DNA of 12,264 nt, from positions 1-12,264 of the forward strand of contig LT649573.1 of assembly GCA_900128395.1 (NCBI GenBank). Reading direction: 5' to 3'. The notes beneath the pieces are model-generated. The model ran no database searches and was not told where the DNA came from. It saw only the letters and a program-made list of their open reading frames with translations. Numbering within the stretch: position 1 is the first letter of the stretch; each line of letters begins with the position of its first letter. A program made the translations under genes and the position numbers. The DNA is from Stramenopiles sp. TOSAG23-2 (lineage: Eukaryota > Sar). Below, one piece after another: positions 1-8,500 of this stretch.

Positions 1-15
1 CTCGCGTACAAAAAT

Positions 16-1839
16 CTACGCATACCCATTCTGTGTGGATACATAATAATTTTCAGCTAATTCCAATACTTTCAATTCACTTAATTCTTCCACATCATTT
101 TCTAAGCCTTCAATTGTTTCTTGTTGCATTGAAAATCGTGCCATCCATTTATTACGTTCAGTTGTATGTTCCTCCGCTAATTGTTTAAATTGCTCTTCAC
201 GTTCATCACTTAATGATTTATAATGATCCGCCATTACTTTTAATTCTTCATATTTTTCCAAACTAACAATATTTGCACCTTTTAATTTACGATTGAATTC
301 TTGCATTTTAACTTTTTGTTCAGCAATTAAACGATTACATTCTTGTGTAAGTCTTTCCACTTGAATTTTTAACCTATTGTTTTCATTTTGCAATTTACGC
401 ATATCTCGATTATCTTTACTGCTGGGAGAGGAATCCTTCTTTTTCTTATTATTATCATTATCGTTATTCTCATTTGCTTCTTCCAATGCATCTTTCAAAT
501 TTTTCTTCTCCAGCTCCAATTGTTCAATTTGCGAATATAATGAATCAATTGTATTTACAGTTGTATCATCAAGTGATGATGCATTTGATGGAATGGATGA
601 TACATTACGTAATATTGTATTCTCATTTTTATTGTTGTTATTGTTATTACTATCCTCTTCCAATTCTGACAATTGAAGTTTATCCTTACTTTTACTTTGT
701 ACTAATGCAACTGCAACTTCTAATTGTTCTTGTACTTTTTGTTTTTCTTGTTCTAACAATGCTTGTAATTCTTTTACTGCCTTTTCCGCTGCACGTCTTC
801 GTTTTTTCTCCTCTTTAATTGCTGCTTTATATGCATTTAAATCACGTGTTGTTTTCTTTACTGTTTTATTGACTTCTATTACTTCTTCTTTTTGATGGAT
901 ATGTAGAAACTTCACCCATTTTTCAAATCCCCAACGTATTTGATTGGATAATTTTGCTTTCACTTTTTGTAAACTTTTCGTTGCCATTTTACGTACCAAT
1001 GCATCTTTTTCTTTTTTCGCTCGTCGCCATGCATCTACTTCCATACGTGCTAATGCTAATTCTGATTTTGCATTGTTTAATTTTATTTTATTTTCACTTT
1101 GCTTCAATTTATCTTCCATTTGTTTTTGTTGTTGCTCCGCTAATATATGTACACTATTAATTTGCCATTTTTTAAACCAACGACCAATTGTTTTCTTTTT
1201 CCATTCCGTTAATACACGTTTTGCACGATTCAATTGTCTTGCTCCAGTTTCTAAAATAGCTTTAACATCATCACTTACTTCCATATCATCATCAGTGCCT
1301 AAGTAATTGTTGTTGTTGTTATTATTACTATTATTATTATCAGTATTATATACATTATCCATATCATCTGAATTTTTTACTGGTGTTATCGATTCTGCAA
1401 GTTTTCTTGCACGTGCCAATGCTTCTTGGTATTTACTTTTATTCAATGAAAATGACGATAGTGATTTTTTCCTAGGTGATGGTGTTGAAGGTTTTGTACT
1501 GTTATCTTTATCATTTGTTATACCACTATTTCTACGTGCTTTTGCTAATAAACCTTTAATAACTGCATTTGATTTATTAACTGCATCGTTACTACTATCA
1601 CCACTATTTTTCACAACGCCACGTAATGCACCCCAACGTAATTTTGTTTTCGATGGTGTGGTTTTCTTCTCTTCTTCATTTGTAATATTTGTTGCCGATT
1701 TAGATGTAGCACTTTGTATATTACTAGAAGATGGTTTTGTCCATGATACTTTCCCAGTTGCTTTATTAATATAATATAAACGTGAATTTGCACCTGGTGT
1801 TTTACACTCTAACCATAACTCGTCGTTATTATTGGACAT
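16..1839 (-). CDS. WW-domain protein with Trp-repeat helices and long coiled coil
   Basis: A 607-residue protein running from an ATG at 1839 to a TAG at 16-18. Residues 7-36 form a WW domain: Trp9, the aromatic YY pair at 22-23, Trp33 and Pro36 are at the expected spacing, so it should bind proline-containing ligands. Residues 40-160 are basic and Ser/Thr-rich with an SPRKK-type motif near 121-125, and probably disordered. An Asn run lies at 168-178. From about 190 to the C-terminus the protein is mostly charged helix typical of coiled coil, broken by Asn-rich linkers near 397-407 and 457-467. Two Trp-bearing helices (about 207-230, RWFKKWQ; about 296-315, RWGFEKWVKFL) resemble the spaced F/W-x-x-W pattern of Sfi1-like centrin-binding repeats; this is resemblance only. 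A cytoskeletal or scaffold role is inference. The gene appears intronless, and its 5' region faces the AT-rich spacer beginning at 1840. Confident as a gene, moderate on the WW domain, low on function. Confidence 0.85.
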   Translation of the reverse strand: MSNNNDELWLECKTPGANSRLYYINKATGKVSWTKPSSSNIQSATSKSATNITNEEEKKTTPSKTKLRWGALRGVVKNSGDSSNDAVNKSNAVIKGLLAKARRNSGITNDKDNSTKPSTPSPRKKSLSSFSLNKSKYQEALARARKLAESITPVKNSDDMDNVYNTDNNNSNNNNNNNYLGTDDDMEVSDDVKAILETGARQLNRAKRVLTEWKKKTIGRWFKKWQINSVHILAEQQQKQMEDKLKQSENKIKLNNAKSELALARMEVDAWRRAKKEKDALVRKMATKSLQKVKAKLSNQIRWGFEKWVKFLHIHQKEEVIEVNKTVKKTTRDLNAYKAAIKEEKKRRRAAEKAVKELQALLEQEKQKVQEQLEVAVALVQSKSKDKLQLSELEEDSNNNNNNKNENTILRNVSSIPSNASSLDDTTVNTIDSLYSQIEQLELEKKNLKDALEEANENNDNDNNKKKKDSSPSSKDNRDMRKLQNENNRLKIQVERLTQECNRLIAEQKVKMQEFNRKLKGANIVSLEKYEELKVMADHYKSLSDEREEQFKQLAEEHTTERNKWMARFSMQQETIEGLENDVEELSELKVLELAENYYVSTQNGYA

Positions 1840-2157
1840 GGTTAATAATGATTATACTGACAATTGTATAATTATATATATATACAGAGAGAAAGAGAGA
1901 GAGAGCAAAAGCTATATTATGTTACAATGAAATAAACACAAAGATCGTATTCGTACAACAATGTTATCATATATATATATATATATGTTTATTAAAGACA
2001 TACGCGCACACAACTATCACTATATGTATATATATACTGTATTAAATAATATAAAATAAAAAATAATTGAAAAAATGGATCCAAAAAAATGTTGTAAATG
2101 TTTATTTCAACGACAAATATTAGTCCATAATTTCTTCTTGAATTGTAGCAGCTTTTT
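1840..2157. other. AT-rich spacer upstream of the WW-domain gene, with microsatellites
   Basis: Non-coding by inspection. It holds a GA-type simple repeat at about 1886-1904 and an (AT)9 run at 1969-1986, plus other short TA runs. It should contain the promoter of the minus-strand gene starting at 1839 and the 3' end of the candidate minus-strand gene at 2158. A further short minus-strand open stretch at about 2129-2200 could encode a helical tail ending in EEIMD, in a different frame from the 2158 stop; it is too short to call. No defined promoter element can be named. Confidence 0.5.
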
Positions 2158-3001
2158 CTAAACTGAGCAGCTCTTTGTAAATGTTTCTTGTTTTGTCAAC
2201 GAATTACTATTGACCTCTAAAGGCCACTGAGAGTCCGTATCTCCATGCTGCAACGCCGGCAACGCACTAGAAATTGACTCCAGGTCACTCCAATCTGCCG
2301 GCGACATTGGCGTGTTGGCCACCAGATGTTTCGCCTTCACAACCTCCAAATCTGCTACAGTAGGATGTCTTGGTAGAATCCTGGGAAATTTCATGTTAGA
2401 ATTAGCTTGGAAATTTGACAAAATTAAACATGTTGGAAATAATTTACGAGTAAAAACAATAACTCAACACATATCTGCCTGGTTTTACTCGTGCCACATT
2501 TTTCAATAAAAATTGACTATAATACATTTTTCCTTTTACAACATTACTTCTTTCAAATGCAATAAGTTGCTTTATATATAGTTGAAAATTTGATGTGATT
2601 GATGTTCCAAGAAGACGTGTAAAAAGTATAGCAGCAAAGAAACCGTTAGACATGTTAGACAGGACTAAACTCATACAAACTGTTCGAAATGCTTGTGACG
2701 CATTAAAAAAACAGAATAGTTATGTGGGTGGGTGTTTCCATCCACATTTTTGCTAAACTGCTGGTCAGCCAACCGCTTTTATCAACTGGACAGCCTTACA
2801 CAGGTTCCAATAGGCCAGGGCCTTGGTGACCGCAGCTGGATTTGGGCGGTTTTGTTCTGAGGGCGGAAGGATCCAGTTGTGCAGATGCGCATACTGCCTC
2901 CAGTTCTGGACCAAATCCCAAACCACCTTCCACTGATGATTATGTTTTTTCCCGGTGTACCAAGTGTACAGCACAGTGTACATACATTTGTCCCCTTCCA
3001 T
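2158..3001 (-). CDS. Candidate two-exon gene of unknown function in a GC-rich island
   Basis: I do not recognise this protein. Two minus-strand open segments lie in patches far richer in GC than their surroundings. Exon A would run 3001-2802, starting at the first ATG after an in-frame TAA a few codons upstream. Exon B would run 2380-2158 and end in TAG. Between them, a 421-base AT-rich stretch (2801-2381) begins GTGTAAG and ends TTTCCCAG, matching GT-AG introns, and removing it keeps the frame. The predicted product is about 140 residues. The first half is Trp/Tyr/His-rich (several Trp spaced as in a folded domain, for example VVWDLVQNWRQY). The second half includes a helical stretch, SPADWSDLESISSALPAL, that loosely recalls a C-terminal segment of hAT-type transposases, though too weakly to name. 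An open frame within the proposed intron (2674-2444) has host-like AT composition and looks incidental. It could be a real orphan gene, a horizontally acquired or transposon-derived fragment, or a decayed remnant. Confidence 0.3.
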
Positions 3002-3359
3002 ATTCGTGAAAAGGGTTCTTTATTATATATGGACATAGCATTGTTATAAATTTGTCATTTGTCATACATTATTACCATTGCATACCACGCTTGAGATTAG
3101 CAGTATCCCAGCATTAGAAATAATATCCATCATTGCTATATATATAATTACCAGGGATTAGGTCGACCTCCTCTTTTTTTGATTAACTTACAACATTTTT
3201 TTCCCATAGTAAATAGTTATAAATTTATCATCCACCCAGAAGAATATATATATAATATCTATATCTATGTATACAAAAAATTAGTGATAACAACAAACTT
3301 CTTCCATCATGTATGAATATAGAAAAAAGAGACAAAGCGAACAATCATAAAACAAAAAC
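3002..3359. other. Spacer upstream of CK2 beta gene
   Basis: About 360 bases of AT-rich DNA with several TATATA runs (for example near 3137-3147 and 3245-3255) and no convincing ORF. A perfect 10-bp palindrome, AGGTCGACCT, lies at 3160-3169, unusually GC-rich for this spacer, and could be a dimeric protein-binding site. The promoter and 5' leader of the plus-strand gene at 3360 should be here; the last 40 bases before the ATG are A-rich. Confidence 0.45.
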
Positions 3360-3634
3360 ATGCAATCGAAGTATATGAAATTTAACAACCCCAATGGGTT
3401 TGAAGGAGATGTCTCCGATGATGCGACGATGGAACAACAATCATGGATACAAGCATATTTTTTATCTAGACCAGAATCGATGTTTTATTGTCGTGTCGAT
3501 GAAAGTTATATTAAAGACCCGTTTAATTTATATGATTTAAGAGAGAAAATGAATATAGATAATAGTAGATTCCGTCGCTTAATACATATTATAACATCTT
3601 CACGTCGTGTAGAAGATATTGCAAAAACATATTA

Positions 3635-3666
<32 letters not shown>

Positions 3667-4880
3667 ACAATAATAATAATCATAAAAGTAGCAATAAAAA
3701 TATTGGAAGTAGAACCTCTTCATCAAATAACAAAAATAATAATAATAATTATCAAGATTTACGTGTTGTAAGTGATAATAATAATAAAACAACGCACAAG
3801 ATTGGAATTGGTAAGACAAATAATCACCATCGTCGAAGTGGTGAGGGTAAAAATAACAATTCAAGCAAAAGTCGCAACAATAAAAACGATGCGAAGAAGC
3901 TTTTAAAAAAAAGTGGCTCTTCCTCCACCTCTTCCTCACGCAACAATAATAGTAACATGCAACGTCGTAGTCGTGATGAAGTTATAAAAAAATTAATGAA
4001 AGAGTGTAGAAAATTGTATGGTTTGATTCATGCACGTTTTATTTGTACAAATCGTGGTCTTGAATACATGCGTATGAAATATGAAAATGGCGATTTTGGA
4101 CGCTGTCGTTCCGCGAATTGCAAAAATTTCAAATTGGTACCAATAGGTGCATCAAGTGATTATGGTAAAGATAAAGTCAAAGTATATTGCGATTGTTGCC
4201 GTAGAATATATCGACCAAAATCACAATGTCAAAAAGAAGATGGCGCATATTGGGGTACTACATTTGCACATTTGTTTTTTCTAGAAAATCCAATAAAAGA
4301 TAAACCAAAGCAAAAAATTCATGTGCCAAAAGTTTATGGCTTTAAAGTCCATCGCGTAGAAGATGATACGAAAGAATTTGAAAAAGAAACGTTGATTCAG
4401 AAAAAAGATTTGGAAATACAAAAATTAGTGCTAGAAAATAGAAAGTTAAAAAATGAGCTTCAAGTGTTAAGACAGGAAAATATGGCAAGAATTGGAGGAT
4501 ATTCAAGCAGTGGTAGTAACGGGACGATGATGTTAAATAGTGGTATGTTGTCTCATGCAGGCAGTATCAGTACGACAGATGGTGCAGGTTCACTTTCCGA
4601 TGCGGATAATACCAATATACATAACAATAATAACAATGGTATTTCAAATAATATGATGAAAGTTGCTGGTTATAACATCAATAATAATAGTAATAATAAT
4701 AAGTCATCCAATCATAGTCGAAAACGTCAAACTCCATCATCATCTTCCACTACGCAACGAAATAGTAGAGGCAAACATATGCAGCAACAAAGTTTGCTTT
4801 TAGCACCTGGAATTGCCAATACAGTTGCAAATAATAGTTCAAAACGGAGAAAAACTGTTCGTCACCATGCTTTAGTTTAA
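3360..4880 (+). CDS. Divergent casein kinase 2 regulatory (beta) subunit
   Basis: CK2 beta subunits dimerise through a zinc finger and dock two catalytic alpha subunits to form the CK2 holoenzyme, a Ser/Thr kinase of nucleus and cytoplasm. This 506-residue protein carries the family core in two blocks. Residues 28-80 match the N-terminal helical lobe (SWIQAYF, then FYCRVDESYIKDPFNL). Residues 205-330 match the zinc-finger lobe and C-terminal docking segment: LYGLIHARFICTNRG at 219-233, zinc ligands Cys249, Cys254, Cys277 and Cys280, DGAYWGTTFAHLFF at 294-307, and VPKVYGFKVH at 322-331. The YGF element includes the equivalents of human Tyr188 and Phe190, which contact CK2 alpha. Human CK2 beta has 215 residues. 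The extra length here comes from a Ser/Asn/Lys/Arg-rich insertion (about 94-205), a predicted coiled coil (about 335-376), and a Ser/Asn-rich basic tail. The acidic loop that follows the first lobe in typical CK2 beta is not seen. No intron is evident. A divergent paralogue rather than the main CK2 beta is possible. Confidence 0.9.
3639..3665 (+). repeat. (AGT)9 trinucleotide repeat within CK2 beta
   Basis: Nine perfect AGT codons encode Ser94-Ser102 at the start of the low-complexity insertion, followed directly by a mixed AAC/AAT Asn run. The Ser tract is a pure repeat while the Asn tract uses mixed codons, so the Ser tract is the more likely to vary in length by slippage. Confidence 0.9.
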
Positions 4881-5572
4881 TCCATTGATGTGTTTGTTGT
4901 GAACAATCTTTACTCTTCGATTTATTGCAACTTTTTCCAACTTGGCAAAAAAATAAAAAAGAGAGGAGAGTGCATCAGCAGGTGTAAAAGTGTGAGGGTA
5001 CACAGTAGAATACATCTTAATACCCTAGTAAAAATTAAAATAGTAAAAATAGTAAAAAAATTAAAATAGTTTTTAATTTGGTAAAAATGTTAATGTACAA
5101 AAGGTGCAAAATGCGGGGATTATTGTATTACACCTACAGCAGCTTTTTTCCTCATTATCTGTGTTACGCATATCACTCTTTACTACACTGTACACTGTAC
5201 ATATATTAATATTAGAATGAATACTATTAGTTCAATATACTAGTATTTAATAGAGTAATATTATTAAAACACACTTCTTATTGCCGCCATAAATATCAAA
5301 AAAGGTATATTTAATGATGCAAAAATTGCAAAAAGGCAACAAAAAAATATGCATGACCAATTTTAAAAGGAGGAGGAAGGAGGCCGAAAAAAGGAGGGCG
5401 GAACGAAAAAAAATAAAAACAACATATAACAAAAACATCTTCATTATTATCATACATGATTAGAATTATATCTATCAACATAAACTTTACATTTAACCAC
5501 GCATTTATATATATATAACTAGTTGTTGTTGAAAGTAGATCAAGGTGTTGCTACTTACTAACACACAACATT
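4881..5572. other. Intergenic region between CK2 beta and phospholipase genes
   Basis: No supported gene. It contains degenerate tandem copies of an AAAATAGT-like unit (about 5031-5093), a heptad duplicated head to tail (ACACTGT at 5185-5191 and 5192-5198), a purine-rich tract at about 5365-5416 (GGAGGAGGAAGGAGG then A-runs), and a short TATATATA run near 5508-5517, roughly 60 bases upstream of the next ATG, that could serve as a TATA-like element. A-rich AATAAAA-type sequences near 4948-4960 could be polyadenylation signals for the upstream gene. These assignments are inference from composition and position. Confidence 0.45.
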
Positions 5573-8500
5573 ATGAAAAGAATGGGCCGTGTATATAAGT
5601 ATACGTTGTTTGTTGGTATTATTTTTATTTTGTCTCTATTTTGTTTTTCAGTCAATGTTGTAAGTGAAAAAACTGAAACGAAGCTACGTGGGCAATCATC
5701 TGCTGCTAAATGGGGTGTATTGAAGAAAGGGTGGAAGAAAGTAACGACTACAGTTAAAAAAATTGCTGGACACGTGAAGAAAAAGGCCAATAAAGTAAAG
5801 ATTCTTTTTCAAGAACGGGTTCTGGGGAAAATGAGGACGATAAAGGATAAATTTGTTCTTGCTTCATCTGGTGGTGGAACTCGGGCTTTTTTTGGCTTTG
5901 CTGGTTTCATAGAAGGGTATAAAAATGGATTATCAGATATATTAAAAGATACAGAATTCATTGCAAGTAATTCAGGTTCATCTTGGTTAATGAATAGAGT
6001 CTTGATGGAAGGTGGCTATCCAGAGAGTGGTCAAAACAAGTGGGTTGACAAAGTCCATGATGAAATGAGTGGTTATGAACTGCGTGAGAAAAAAATGAAT
6101 GAGCTAAAAGACAAATATGCAAAGGAAAAATTCGACTTTAAAGTTGGCCAGGATGTTTACGTATTTCGGGATGGAATTCAGTGTCTGGGGACACTAAAAA
6201 GGCAGACATTTCTGGATGGTCATGGTATCGAAAGAAAAGACAAGGAAAAAATTTTAAAAGCTAGGCGTGAAACATTAGAAAAGTTAGAACCACTAATAAA
6301 TAAATATTTTGGAAGCAAACATAAGTTTGTAGCTTTTATTAAAGAAAAACGACAAAGTTGCCATGCTCCTAAAAGTGCTGAAGTTATTGTTCAAATAAAA
6401 TGTGGAAGGCAAGCGCACGTTGACGATGCTATGCCAGATAGTCAGTGTAAATGCGAGACACTGCATTTACTCCGATTGAACATGTTTCATAAAGAAGTCA
6501 TTCATTTTGATAAACAGACAAAAAAACCAGTACGACTTTTACCAGCATCTTTAGACCAAGATGAGCAAAGATTAATGGTGTCGGGACTTTTACAAATGGG
6601 TGTTTTTGCTAGTTGGTTTAAACAGCTTTCAATGGTTGGTTTGCTTTTCAATTTTCTTAATGCTCATATTTTAGAAATTTTAGATGGTGGCCATCGTACT
6701 TGGCGCGATTTTGTCCAGATAAGTGCAATGAGAGGCTTGGAAAAAAGAAATAATAGAAAAGTCATGTGGAGACAAATGGTAGCTGTTGGTACATCTGGAT
6801 CTTACTATGATAAGAATGTTTTAGTAAATACGTACGAAATACAATGTAAGGGCATCAAAAAACCTTTACCTAAATTAGTTTCCGTATACATTACTGTGGA
6901 AAATGGCGATAATCCAATCATCAAAGTCGATGTACCGTATTTTAAAAATAAAAACAATTGTGTTTTTCGTTATAGAGAATTGAAATATAAAAGAGAACAG
7001 TTAAAATTTGAACATTTATTAAATCCAAATATAAAAAAAGAACAGCAATGTTTTGTTCCTGTCACGCACGATACAACGGTAACACGTGAAATACCATTTA
7101 GTGGAAATGATTTAATCAAAGTCATTAAAGAAGAGTTTACACAATTGTGGAAAAATGAACCATATTTTATGTCATCTGCAAGTAGTAATTTCCCAGGATT
7201 GGCTGCATCGGAAAAATTATTAGATGGTATTGATTTCTTTAAGTTTAAAAACGCTAAATATAACAGTATCAACAAATGGTCTCGCAACATGCTTTTTGGT
7301 ATTGTGAATGCATTTGGTAATGAAATGAAACATAGAATATTTAAGCCACAAAAAGGCGAACGTTACCATTTGAATATGCCAAATCCAAATTTAGTCGAAA
7401 ATGCAAGAGAACAGGTTCCAAATAGTCAACAACAAACAGCTTCTTCTTCATCATCGTCACACGGATTGAATTTCAATTTATTAGATGGTGGTTATATTGA
7501 TAACACTGGTGTTAGCTTAAGTCTTCATTATATGCTGAAGAAATACAAGTCGAACAAGATGCCAAAATTAATTTCATTGCTGCATTCTAGTACTTTTGAA
7601 GATAACATGGATGCGATCAAGAAATTTTTTGATCATGACGGCGGATTCATGGAATTCGATGAATGCCAAATATTCAAAGGTAAATTTAACCAAAAGGGTT
7701 TTGAAAAAACATGTGATAAAGCAAGAAATCATAAAGAGCCATATTGTTATTATGAAGTGAAAGCAACTACGATTAAACATGAAAATCATGGTATACCAGC
7801 AGGTAGAAAAGTGAAGATTCTTTTCATTATACCTTTAGCATTTGAAGGTTTACCGGTATTAGCATTAGAGAACTCCAAAGAATTATTTAAGAGCTCATTT
7901 AAAGTTTTGAAAAAAGTTGATGCAATTGAAAATGCCGTTTTTAAACGAACAGAAAAACGCTCATTTTTCTTAATTAAATGGGTAAAAGATTTATTCAACA
8001 AAGGTCATAATACAATATCAGGTATTTGGGGTATATTTTCGATAGCTTCTAAAACAAATGTGGGTTTAAAAAAATATACGAGCGGTAGTTTAGGTAAGCT
8101 TATTAAAAAAATACTGCGTGTATATAAATGGACTAGAAAATTCAAGAAAGGAAACTGTAATTATAACTATCAAAATAACCAGATATATCAAGATACAATT
8201 GGCTTTTTCATCGAATTGAAAAATAATATAGGTAAGCATGATGATGAGAATTATGCACAAAATGGTGTAAACAATGCACAAGATTTATATACACAATATT
8301 TAGAACATGAGAGGAACGCTACAAAAAAAAATAAAAATGCAAACTTTGCAAAACGTTATGCAGACGTAAGTCAATTTTTAGAAGTAGCACTTGCGAAAAT
8401 GATACGATTTTTTCCAACGTTTCAAAACTATGTCAACGTATGTGGATTTAAAAGTACAAATAGGGGTAGATGTAAATTTTATAAGATTGCTGGTGGAAAT

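Noticed and set aside
1307-1774. Long Leu/Ser/Phe-rich frame antisense to the WW-domain gene
   Set aside because: It is the antisense reading of Asn-, Lys- and Ser-rich codons and has no independent coding evidence.
2444-2674. Minus-strand 76-residue frame inside the GC-island interval
   Set aside because: It has AT-rich, host-like composition and lies wholly within the proposed intron; no recognisable domain.
2760-3010. GC-rich patch as a tRNA-derived SINE
   Set aside because: No clear A-box/B-box pair, no poly-A or simple-repeat tail and no flanking duplication were found.
2782-3036. Second minus-strand frame overlapping exon A of the orphan candidate
   Set aside because: It is the out-of-frame shadow; the other frame has the more protein-like composition and splices in frame to the downstream segment.
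3589-3939. Tyr-rich frame antisense to the CK2 beta insertion
   Set aside because: It arises from antisense reading of Asn and Ser codon runs.
5031-5200. AT-rich tandem units as a CRISPR or satellite array
   Set aside because: Units are short, degenerate and few, without regular spacers.
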